A DNA stretch of 64,000 nt from Solen grandis (Eukaryota > Mollusca > Bivalvia > Adapedonta > Solenidae), in the NCBI GenBank assembly GCA_021229015.1, contig CM037782.1:64914108-64978107 (forward strand), in the 5' to 3' direction. Each line of letters begins with the position of its first letter. Position 1 is the stretch's first letter. A program made the position numbers and the translations under genes. This document shows positions 57,127-63,931 of the stretch, piece by piece. The notes beneath the pieces were generated by a model, which saw only the letters and a program-made list of their open reading frames with translations, had not been told where the DNA came from and searched no databases.

Positions 57127-58432
57127 TACTGATAATCCTACGAGTTTTGGAGGAATTCAGGGACTCTACAAGGCAGCGAAAAAACAGTTGAAATCTATCA
57201 CTTTAGAGGATGTACGAGACTGGTTGAGAAGTCAAAGAACCTACACGTTGCATAAAACAATACGACGAAAATTTCGACGTCGACAGACTGTGGTAGGAGG
57301 TATCGATCATCAATGGCAAGCTGATCTCGCAGATATGCAACGTATGTACAAAGAGAATTCACCATATCGCTACTTACTATGTGTCATTGATGTGTTTTCA
57401 AAATATGCTTGGGTAATACCCATCATTGACAAAACTGGAAAGACGCTCATCCAAGCCTTTCAGTCTATTCTAAAAGAAGGCCGAAAACCACTCTCTTTGC
57501 AAACAGACAAAGGCCGAGAATTTTTGAACAAGGACTTTCAGAAGTTTCTAGACAAGCATGACATTCATTTCTTCACGTCTGAAAACCCAGAAACTAAAGC
57601 GAGTATTGTTGAACGTTTTCAACGTACGCTTAAATCAAGAATGTGGAAATATTTTACTCATCACAAGACCCGTCATTATGTGGATGTACTGCAACTATTG
57701 GTACATGGCTACAATCATCGTTTTCATCGAAGCATCGGACGTACCCCTGCATCTGTGTCTAGAGAAAATGAGCATGAAGTCACCAAGACATTGTATGGCA
57801 ACCATCAAAAGAAAAATAAGAAATCAACTGATTTGAAAGTGGGTGATATAGTGCGCATCAATAAAACCAAGCAAACATTTGCCAAAGGCTATCTACCCAA
57901 CTGGACAGTGGAATTGTTCAAAGTGGTTCGCATCAACAGAACACATCCATTGACCGTAAAACTGGAAGACTTGGCTGGAGAAACTATCGCCGGATCCTTC
58001 TACAGGGATGAAATTCAACATATAAAAGATGATGAGCTATACGAAGTGGAATCAGTTCTTGATCGGCGTACAAGGCGTGTAGGCGGTAAAACTTTTCAAG
58101 AAGTGAAAGTCAAGTGGCTTGGATATCCTAAAAAGTTTAACAGTTGGATTCCAAAATCGCATTTAGTTATAAGTATAAACGTCATGAACAGCATGTCTCA
58201 GTCCGATACCAGCAGTGTTCAGGTAGACAACAGTATACAGACAGGAAAAAGTGAGGTACCAAACAACAGAATCACTTTCTTGACACAGATTGTGATCATC
58301 TTTATCATCGTCATCGTGTCATTAGTGAACCTGTGTCTCAACAGTCCAGATCGTGAACTTTGGTTGCTGCTGATGAGTACTTCTATCGGATACATTCTTC
58401 CAAACCCAAGTTTAAAATTTAAGAAATCATGA
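57077..58432 (+). CDS. int: Retrovirus-like integrase with chromodomain, continuing into a membrane segment (451 residues)
   Basis: Inserts the element DNA into the host genome. The first good ATG is 57077. The N-terminal part has FGGIQGLYKAAK and YTLHKTIRRKF. The DDE core shows Asp83 in QADLAD, Asp144 in QTDKGREF and Glu179 in SIVERFQRT, with 35 positions from the second Asp to the Glu. A chromodomain is at about residues 322-365 (YEVESVLDRR ... KVKWLGYP), expected to bind modified histone tails and guide insertion. After it, from about residue 370, the frame runs on without a stop into MNSMSQSDTS and a hydrophobic helix ITFLTQIVIIFIIVIVSLVN. That tail is not a normal integrase part and is probably a former separate membrane gene. 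All catalytic residues are present. Confidence 0.93.
   Translation: MGRLLKKDTLLRHLYYDTDNPTSFGGIQGLYKAAKKQLKSITLEDVRDWLRSQRTYTLHKTIRRKFRRRQTVVGGIDHQWQADLADMQRMYKENSPYRYLLCVIDVFSKYAWVIPIIDKTGKTLIQAFQSILKEGRKPLSLQTDKGREFLNKDFQKFLDKHDIHFFTSENPETKASIVERFQRTLKSRMWKYFTHHKTRHYVDVLQLLVHGYNHRFHRSIGRTPASVSRENEHEVTKTLYGNHQKKNKKSTDLKVGDIVRINKTKQTFAKGYLPNWTVELFKVVRINRTHPLTVKLEDLAGETIAGSFYRDEIQHIKDDELYEVESVLDRRTRRVGGKTFQEVKVKWLGYPKKFNSWIPKSHLVISINVMNSMSQSDTSSVQVDNSIQTGKSEVPNNRITFLTQIVIIFIIVIVSLVNLCLNSPDRELWLLLMSTSIGYILPNPSLKFKKS
58184..58432 (+). CDS. Possible separate small membrane protein within the integrase frame
   Basis: From the in-frame ATG at 58184 the frame encodes 82 residues: a polar Ser/Asp/Gln N-terminus, one clear transmembrane segment of about 22 residues and a shorter hydrophobic stretch LWLLLMSTSIGYIL. 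It could be made by internal initiation or be a true fusion with the integrase. A TATA-like TATAAAC at 58173 is too close to the ATG to be a normal promoter. The stop overlaps the next ATG (ATGA). Confidence 0.45.
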   Translation: MNSMSQSDTSSVQVDNSIQTGKSEVPNNRITFLTQIVIIFIIVIVSLVNLCLNSPDRELWLLLMSTSIGYILPNPSLKFKKS

Positions 58433-59242
58433 ATTCTTTCTACATCACTCTCATCAGTGATAGTTTTCTGTTTTAGGACCAAGCTGACAAAAACCATTGA
58501 TGTCGACAAACAAAATTGGGAAGTGGCTCTCGTGGAAATGATCGTTCCCACACAAGTCAGAAACATTGAAGAGGAGGAAGGAAAATTCTACATCGTGACT
58601 AAAGATCCAGAACTGGCGGCAGCCTTTTCACAAGTGAAAAACGGGTGTGAATTAGAAGGCAAAAAATGGGCATTACCCCTTTGCATTCCTGCAGGCATCT
58701 ATGCGTCACCACAACATCTCACTGACGAAATGGACAAGGCTATTAAACAAGCCACTAAAACAATTTTAACTCAAAGAAACCTCACATTTGGACTTGATTT
58801 TTCCGGCTTGTCAAAACGTGTCAAGTTTACCGGTAATAGTGGAACAAAGATCGGCTTGGAACTTCATCCATCTCTCCTTACGAAACTTGGAGGAGAGGGA
58901 AGTACTGAGGTGTTTCCGGACAGAGACAACAACAGATTCAAGTACGGTGTGGACCTCTTCACGAAGATGAACCATTTGTTTGTATATACCGATCTGGCAG
59001 AACACACTTTGATAGGGGATGTCGAAGCACCCATTTTACGCGTTGTGCCATTTGACACAAAAACAAAAGCAGGGTCTAATCCACACATGCACTTTGAATT
59101 TCTAAATCTACACTACATACCTGTCAGCAGATCATATTTCAACGAGATCAGTATCAATATAACTGGTGACACAGGGGAATCAGTTCATTTCACTCACGGG
59201 AAGTCGATGGTGAAGCTTCATTTTAAAAGAAAGACACGATGA
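58429..59242 (+). CDS. Penton-like minor capsid protein, with a +1 frame break near the start
   Basis: Expected to form the single-jelly-roll vertex protein. ATG 58429 opens a 15-codon frame beginning MNSFYITL, the usual family start, that stops at TAG 58474-58476. The remaining 255 or so codons are open in the +1 frame from 58475 to 59242, with RTKLTK, WEVALVEMIVPTQVRN, CIPAGIYASPQHLTDEM and HMHFEFLNLHYIPVS, which is the family pattern. The break is at a run of four T followed by AG. It could be a one-base insertion, an assembly error or a programmed +1 shift at a stop codon. The stop overlaps the next ATG (59239). Confidence 0.85.
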
Positions 59243-59601
59243 TTCCAGTTTACCGTGGTCAAGCTCGACAAGTCGGATATGGTTTGGGCTCCATGTTCAA
59301 GAAAATGGCCAGCAACATCTTACCCATGATGAAACCCATCGTGACCTCAGGACTAAAGACTCTGAAAAGAGAGGGCTTTAAACAAGGTATAGGAGCCGTA
59401 AAAGATATTCTGTCTGGCCAAAATGTAAAGACAGTGATCAAGAAACGGGGTAAAACATTGTTGAAAGATGTGGGTCTGAAAACTCTGAGAGGTATAAAGC
59501 TTCGAGATTTCAAACGTCGACATCATTCTGCTTTCAGCGCGGCAAGGAGACGCAACAAAAAAAGAAAAATCTCATCGCGACCGTCAGATATTTTTGATTG
59601 A
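59239..59601 (+). CDS. Small basic late protein with Gly-rich start, 120 residues
   Basis: Begins MIPVYRGQARQVGYGLGSMF, followed by an amphipathic stretch and a very basic C-terminal half (RRHHSAFSAARRRNKKRK). The position between the penton-like and major capsid genes and the GYGLGSMF start are characteristic of a small virion protein of Polintons/adintoviruses, sometimes compared with adenovirus protein VI or core peptides. That comparison is from general resemblance only. The start overlaps the previous stop by ATGA; the next ATG is 5 nt past its stop. Confidence 0.75.
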   Translation: MIPVYRGQARQVGYGLGSMFKKMASNILPMMKPIVTSGLKTLKREGFKQGIGAVKDILSGQNVKTVIKKRGKTLLKDVGLKTLRGIKLRDFKRRHHSAFSAARRRNKKRKISSRPSDIFD

Positions 59602-59606
59602 ACAAC

Positions 59607-60902
59607 ATGATGCAACACGGCTCTTGTGAGTGTAGCAAAACTGAACTTGATGTGTCACATGTTCCACCTACCATGACAGCAATGCAAGATGCACAGTGGA
59701 CAGAACATTATCCTGTGTCAGCACTGAGCAATTCATCTCCCATTGAATTTGTAATTCCTGCTCAATCAGAAAAGTGGACTGATATCAACCAGAGCTACTT
59801 GTACCTGAAAGTCAAAGTAGTCAAACCTGATGGCACTAATCTGGCTGCTGATGGAGAAACATCCACAGTAAATAATTTCTTCCACAGCTTGTTTAGCAGT
59901 ATTGATGTGTATCTGAACAACAAACTGATCACCAATAATGCTGACACATATGCGTACCGGGCCTACATTGAGAATTTGCTGTCTTATTCTACGGACAGTA
60001 AATCAACACAGCTCTACGCTACGGAAATGTGGAGTCCTGACACGGCGGGTCATATGCAAGAGCATACAGTTGCGGAAGATAATGAAGGATTTACTAAAAG
60101 AAGAACACGTATCCACCGGAGTCGTGTTCTGGAAATGTGCGGACGTCTGCATTTAGATCTGTGTTTGCAAGACAAGTACCTTCCCAATGGTGTAGAGATA
60201 CGGCTGCGACTCAACAGAACCCCAGTCAGTTTTTGCCTGTTTGGAGCAGAGGCAAAAATCCAGTTACTTCAAGCTGGATTCAATGTTCGGACTGTTGACC
60301 TGTTACCCGTAGTGGCCAACAACTTAAACCAGACCATCGCTCAACATGGCATGAAGATCCCAATTCGCCGAGCTGAGGTAAAAACTTTCACCATTCCTGC
60401 AGGCCAACGATCAAAGATCGAAGATCATTTATTTCAAGGACAGTTACCCAAACGTATCATTCTAGGCCTGGTAAAGAATACAGACATGAACGGTGATCTG
60501 GCAACCAACCCATTTGATTTTCAACATTTCAACTTGTCTAAGTTAGAAGTCAGTGTAGACGGAAAGACGACACACAACTTGCCGTTCCAGCCTAACTTTC
60601 CCACAGGAGAAATTTTGAGATCATACATGTCCCTGCATCAAGCCACGGGATCACTCGGTTTAAACCGCTCCATGGGTCTGACAATGGACGATTACATGCA
60701 GGGGTACACACTGTGGGGCATTGACTTAACGCCAGATCAAGGATCAGAAGAGGGACAGCTGCATCCTATAAAAACGGGGAACTTGCGAATCGAGCTTCAG
60801 TTTCGTGCAGCTCTTGGTGACCCCATCAATGTGATTGTGTATGCCGAATATGACAGTCAGATAGAGATTAACGGGTTCAGAGAAGTCATCACAGACTATT
60901 AA
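59607..60902 (+). CDS. Double-jelly-roll major capsid protein (hexon-like), 431 residues
   Basis: Forms the capsid shell. First ATG at 59607 (the open frame reaches 59598 without an ATG). Family features: VPPTMTAMQDAQWTEHYPVS near the start, PIEFVIPAQSEKWTDINQSY, then FFHSLFSSIDVYLNNKLITN and AYRAYIENLLSYS (about residues 90-130). Later there is RIEL..R and NVIVYAEYDSQIEIN at the C-terminus, the last strand of the second jelly roll. Length and motifs match Polinton/adintovirus capsids. The frame is intact and ends 2 nt before the next ATG. Confidence 0.93.
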   Translation: MMQHGSCECSKTELDVSHVPPTMTAMQDAQWTEHYPVSALSNSSPIEFVIPAQSEKWTDINQSYLYLKVKVVKPDGTNLAADGETSTVNNFFHSLFSSIDVYLNNKLITNNADTYAYRAYIENLLSYSTDSKSTQLYATEMWSPDTAGHMQEHTVAEDNEGFTKRRTRIHRSRVLEMCGRLHLDLCLQDKYLPNGVEIRLRLNRTPVSFCLFGAEAKIQLLQAGFNVRTVDLLPVVANNLNQTIAQHGMKIPIRRAEVKTFTIPAGQRSKIEDHLFQGQLPKRIILGLVKNTDMNGDLATNPFDFQHFNLSKLEVSVDGKTTHNLPFQPNFPTGEILRSYMSLHQATGSLGLNRSMGLTMDDYMQGYTLWGIDLTPDQGSEEGQLHPIKTGNLRIELQFRAALGDPINVIVYAEYDSQIEINGFREVITDY

Positions 60903-60904
60903 CC

Positions 60905-61357
60905 ATGAGCAAATCAGGACAACAGCTGGCCAAACAACTGTACGAAGAAATCTACAACTTGAATAGGCGAAACGATATGGTAAAGAGTTTGAACCAGCAT
61001 GTGGTGCATGAACTGCAGACACACCTCTTTGATATCGTGAAAGAAAACTGTTATGGTTGCATTGTTGATCATCCCAGTCAGACCCAACATCCCATATGTT
61101 TGTTTAGCAGCAAAAGTGAGTGGGTCGAGATGTTTCTGAACAGTGCATTAAAAAAACTGGACATGTATCAAGTGATGGAAAGATGGTACGCTGAACTACA
61201 AAACATGGATCTCACACGCGCTGAGAAAGCTGATGCTTATCAGATGTGGGCAAATATAAAGGCTAGTGTAGATACGAACAAGATCACACCATTGGAAGCT
61301 TTTGAGTGCGAATGGGCAGGACGCATTAAACAAGATTGGGAAAATGGAAACGATTGA
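60905..61357 (+). CDS. Conserved-looking protein after the capsid gene, 150 residues, unknown
   Basis: Helical N-terminus (SGQQLAKQLYEEIYNL), a Cys/His region CYGCIVDHPSQTQHPICLF and a helical C-terminal half with ALKKLDMYQVMERWYAEL. The central C..C...H....H..C layout could bind a metal. I do not recognise a function. It starts 2 nt after the capsid stop and overlaps the protease start by 14 nt, so it belongs to the late block. Confidence 0.7.
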   Translation: MSKSGQQLAKQLYEEIYNLNRRNDMVKSLNQHVVHELQTHLFDIVKENCYGCIVDHPSQTQHPICLFSSKSEWVEMFLNSALKKLDMYQVMERWYAELQNMDLTRAEKADAYQMWANIKASVDTNKITPLEAFECEWAGRIKQDWENGND

Positions 61358-61943
61358 GTTGCAGTATATTTTGGATCATTCACCAATTCTAGCTCCCTTG
61401 AATGCCGTGGTATGTGCTAAAGATCAACTACCACAACGTAGACCAGAGACTGTAAAAGCTTACATAGTGAATACCCACAATTCGACTCAACCTGGTGAAC
61501 ATTGGGTGGTTGTGTTTTTCAACGATAAATCGACTTACTACTTTGATTCGTATGGACAAAAACCACTCCATTGTGACATTCAACGTTTCTTGGAAAGACA
61601 TGGACCCTATACATGGAATCTCATGAGACTTCAAGGATACAACACGTTTGTGTGTGGAGCATATTGTTTGTTTGCTTTGCATTTTCTTGTTCGAGGATGT
61701 GATTTAACACGGGTGTTTAGAGCTAAATTCCGGACAGAGGATCAACCTCACTTCAATTTGAACGATTCCAATGTGGGATGTTGGTTTTACCAGAACTATT
61801 CAGAACTGTACAAACGTGCAAGAAGACAAGTGTGTAATCAGCACCAACAAACATGCACAGCTAAACATCCACCAAAGTTTGGAGATGGTCGTGCGTGTTT
61901 TGAATTACTGACGAATAGTTTGGACCCATTCTACTTTCATTAA
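61344..61943 (+). CDS. Adenain-type cysteine protease, 199 residues
   Basis: Matures virion proteins. Catalytic residues fit the adenovirus protease family: His53 in GEHWVVVFF, Asp68 in YYFDSYG (the acid position), Gln97 in LQGYN (oxyanion hole) and Cys104 in VCGAYC. The Gln-Cys distance is the same (7) as in adenain. The ATG at 61344 is chosen; the frame is open to 61302 without an earlier ATG. The C-terminal part has two Cys-rich stretches (VCNQHQQTCTAKH). It is the last gene of the rightward core block and is followed by AATAAA at about 62037. Confidence 0.93.
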   Translation: METIELQYILDHSPILAPLNAVVCAKDQLPQRRPETVKAYIVNTHNSTQPGEHWVVVFFNDKSTYYFDSYGQKPLHCDIQRFLERHGPYTWNLMRLQGYNTFVCGAYCLFALHFLVRGCDLTRVFRAKFRTEDQPHFNLNDSNVGCWFYQNYSELYKRARRQVCNQHQQTCTAKHPPKFGDGRACFELLTNSLDPFYFH

Positions 61944-62088
61944 AGTGTTATGTACTTGTTGTTCATAGTGTTTGCATTGTTCATATTGTTTGTTCATATT
62001 GTTTGTTCATATTTTGTTTGCAATGTTCATAGAGTTCAATAAAAGGCTAAAACTGATTTGATTTCTTGTTGTTTATCTTACACATTAA
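61944..62088 (+). other. 3' flank of the core block with TTGTTCATA repeats and poly(A) signal
   Basis: About six irregular repeats of TTGTTCATA/TTTGTTCATATTG span 61958-62033. CAATAAAA at 62036-62043 is a poly(A) signal for the late transcript. No stem-loop in + orientation is found here. Confidence 0.65.
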
Positions 62089-62140
62089 CAATTGTGATAT
62101 ATTCCCTCTCGAATATAGTTTGATGGCCCTGAAAAGGGCC
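62089..62140 (-). terminator. Histone-type 3' processing module of the RING gene
   Basis: On the minus strand: stem-loop GGCCCTTTTCAGGGCC (62140-62125), 36 nt after the stop, a 14-nt spacer, the purine element GAGAGGGAA, then CAATTG (62094-62089). The spacer length is the same as in the other four modules. Confidence 0.85.
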
Positions 62141-62176
62141 GTTTTTTGGGTTTTTGTGATCCTGAATTACTCGGAG

Positions 62177-62440
62177 TCATCCTACTAACTCTGAATAATC
62201 AGGGTCAAACCATATGCCATAATAGGCTGAGCGCACTGTAGGCCCATGTTTAGCGAAAACACAGGCAGGCCAGGCATACACTTGATAGGGTGCCCTACAA
62301 AACGGGCACTTCTGAAGCCGTGCGAAGCATCTGACGCATACAATGTCCTGACATTGACACTGGTTTATGTGATATATATCCTCCTCCCTCTCCTCTAAAC
62401 ACACACCACACTTTTCGAACCAGAGTTTTTGTTCGGACAT
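62177..62440 (-). CDS. Small RING-finger protein, 87 residues
   Basis: Cys/His spacing C11-x2-C14, H24, C28/C30, C35-x2-C38, C45-x2-C48 fits a compact RING-type zinc finger, with the typical KCPFCRAPY end. Small RINGs act as E3 ubiquitin ligases, so a role in removing or modifying host proteins is a reasonable inference. ATG at 62440 in minus orientation, about 36 nt from a minus TATA-like TATATAAG (62480-62473). It diverges from the gene at 62690 and ends in a histone-type stem-loop. The C-terminal 35 residues are aromatic-rich and without known domain. Confidence 0.82.
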   Translation of the reverse strand: MSEQKLWFEKCGVCLEEREEDIYHINQCQCQDIVCVRCFARLQKCPFCRAPYQVYAWPACVFAKHGPTVRSAYYGIWFDPDYSELVG

Positions 62441-62689
62441 TGTGATTTCATCCTTCTTTTTAAAAAAAAAACACTTATATAGTTATGAAAAAAAGTAGGT
62501 CAGTAGGTCAATCCATCCCCAAATGTCAAGGCCGAAGACAATGCTATCCAACTTAGGTCAAGGTCGAACTTGATTCATTGGATGGAAATTACATTCTCTG
62601 ATTGGTGTACGCTAACAGTAGAAAGTAGGTCAATCCGCCTCAAGACTATAAAAGCACACTGCATCGTATCATAATCCTACTATCCAACC
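62441..62689. promoter_or_regulatory. Divergent promoter, right cassette
   Basis: Read on the + strand: AGGTCAGTAGGTCA (62497-62510, two half-sites 2 nt apart), TCAAGGCCG (62526-62534), AGGTCAAGGTCG (62555-62566), an inverted CCAAT (about 62601), AAAGTAGGTCAATCC (about 62623) and TATAAAA (62647-62653). The minus-side TATA is TATATAAG near 62473. It is an inverted relative of 48248-48489. Confidence 0.82.
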
Positions 62690-63163
62690 ATGGAAAGCTA
62701 CGTAACTTCTGATATCGTTAACAACGCCATACAGGCTGCTGATTTGTATGAGCTGACGACAGCTGCTAACCAGGCATCAGTGTCGTACACTCCGACTCCG
62801 ATATACCAACCCAGCTACCAACCAACGTATCAACCTCAGCCTCCACCACACCAGCAGCAACCAGTACAGCAACAACAACCAGTGCAACAGCAACCGGCAG
62901 CGCAGCCAGTAAATAATGTTGGACAATCTATTCTGAGGGAACTCAAAGAGGTGAACAACAACCTCATCAAATTGCAAAAGAGAATGGTAGAAGTGGAATG
63001 CCGTATCAAAATGAAAACAGACAAGCTGGTGGTGCCTATCACTTTCACTCCGGAAAATGTGGAAGCATCCAACAAACGTCCGCATGATGGTGGATCCCAT
63101 TCTAAGACTGGACTTGGAGCCCATTGTAAAGACATACAAAATTGCAAAAAGAGTAAGAAGTAG
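62690..63163 (+). CDS. Gln/Pro-rich accessory protein with coiled-coil, 157 residues
   Basis: Starts MESYVTSDIVNNAIQAADLY. Residues about 32-78 are Tyr/Pro then Gln/Pro-rich (PSYQPTYQPQPPP and QQQPVQQQ repeats). Residues about 80-110 form a probable coiled coil (ILRELKEVNNNLIKLQKRMV), and the tail is basic (CKKSKK). No known family recognised. ATG is 43 nt after the TATA box. A histone-type stem-loop begins 16 nt after the stop. Confidence 0.75.
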   Translation: MESYVTSDIVNNAIQAADLYELTTAANQASVSYTPTPIYQPSYQPTYQPQPPPHQQQPVQQQQPVQQQPAAQPVNNVGQSILRELKEVNNNLIKLQKRMVEVECRIKMKTDKLVVPITFTPENVEASNKRPHDGGSHSKTGLGAHCKDIQNCKKSKK

Positions 63164-63179
63164 AGAAGAAAAAAACAAC

Positions 63180-63234
63180 GGCCCTTTTCAGGGCCAACCC
63201 AGATGTCTCGAAAGGACATATTTTTACAATTGTC
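63180..63234 (+). terminator. Histone-type 3' processing module of the gene at 62690-63163
   Basis: GGCCCTTTTCAGGGCC (63180-63195), then AACCCA, which resembles the ACCCA after animal histone stem-loops. After 14 nt comes GAAAGGA (63210-63216), then CAATTGTC (63227-63234). Confidence 0.9.
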
Positions 63235-63263
63235 AAACCAAGTAAATAAAAGTATCAAACGAA

Positions 63264-63560
63264 ATGAATTCATGCCATTCGTTTTCAGACTGTGCTATGG
63301 ATAAGTCACATATAACTATCGACTGCATATCTGACATGGACAAAATAGAAGCCCGACGCCAACGTTCGCTTAAACTACAAGCCCGATACCAACGTACGCT
63401 TAAAATAACAACAACACTCAGGAGTATCATAGACAAATTGAGTGCATGTTACTTTCATGAACTATACTACGATGATATCTTAAATATCATTGAAGCACAT
63501 TTCATCACCATAGAACATGTTGAATACCTGCTGAAGAAAACTCATAGACAAATAGAGTAA
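63264..63560 (+). CDS. Small basic helical accessory protein, 98 residues
   Basis: ATG 63264, or the in-frame ATG at 63297. It contains a near-repeat RRQRSLKLQARYQRTLKI followed by helices RSIIDKLSACYFHELYY and ILNIIEAHFITIEHVEYLL. No family recognised. A histone-type stem-loop begins 25 nt after the stop. No clear promoter of the cassette type precedes it, apart from an AATAAAAG at about 63244. Confidence 0.65.
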   Translation: MNSCHSFSDCAMDKSHITIDCISDMDKIEARRQRSLKLQARYQRTLKITTTLRSIIDKLSACYFHELYYDDILNIIEAHFITIEHVEYLLKKTHRQIE

Positions 63561-63584
63561 CCACTACTCTGTGAAAAAAACAAC

Positions 63585-63638
63585 GGCCCTTATCAGGGCC
63601 AACCCAAATGTCTCGAAAGAGAATATACCTCAATTGTC
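63585..63638 (+). terminator. Histone-type 3' processing module of the gene at 63264-63560
   Basis: Stem-loop GGCCCTTATCAGGGCC (63585-63600, loop TATC keeping the first and third U), AACCCA, a 14-nt spacer, GAAAGA (63615-63620), then CAATTGTC (63631-63638). Confidence 0.88.
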
Positions 63639-63689
63639 ACCATTATTTTCAAATTCCATTCAAATTTTTTTTTCATTAAAAATATGATC

Positions 63690-63737
63690 CAATGTTTTAT
63701 AAAAATGTTACAAAAATGTTACAAAAATGTTACAAAA
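63690..63737 (+). repeat. 12-bp tandem repeat
   Basis: Three to four units of AAAATGTTACAA between the stem-loop module and the next promoter. Confidence 0.7.
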
Positions 63738-63804
63738 AAAAGTCATCACTACTACAAATTCGGCTTGAATTTTTTTTAATTTTACAGCAATTCTGATATG
63801 TCAA

Positions 63805-63931
63805 TACAAAAGTAGGTCAATCCACCCCAATGTAAGGCCGAAACAATGCTATAACTCAGGTCAAGGTTAAACTTTCAAGGCTATAAAAGCGCACCGCATC
63901 AAGCATTCGGTCATATTCTCGCTGCACAACC
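63805..63931 (+). promoter_or_regulatory. Third copy of the cassette promoter
   Basis: AAAGTAGGTCAATCCACC (about 63810), TAAGGCCG, AGGTCAAGGTTA (63858-63869) and TATAAAA (63882-63888), 50 nt before the ATG at 63932. It is a shortened version of the 62490-62653 module. Confidence 0.78.

Noticed and set aside
58457..58474. Intron with acceptor TTTTCTGTTTTAG at the start of the minor capsid gene
   Set aside because: The tract looks like an acceptor, but there is no room for a donor and branch site between it and the family-typical start; a +1 break explains the data better.
62836..63273. 145-codon minus frame rich in Cys and Leu
   Set aside because: It is the antisense shadow of the CAG/CAA-rich Gln/Pro gene at 62690-63163.
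47844..63600. Stem-loops as bacterial-type rho-independent terminators
   Set aside because: They lack a T-tract at the proper place in most copies, and the constant 14-nt spacing to a purine element matches the animal histone 3' end instead.
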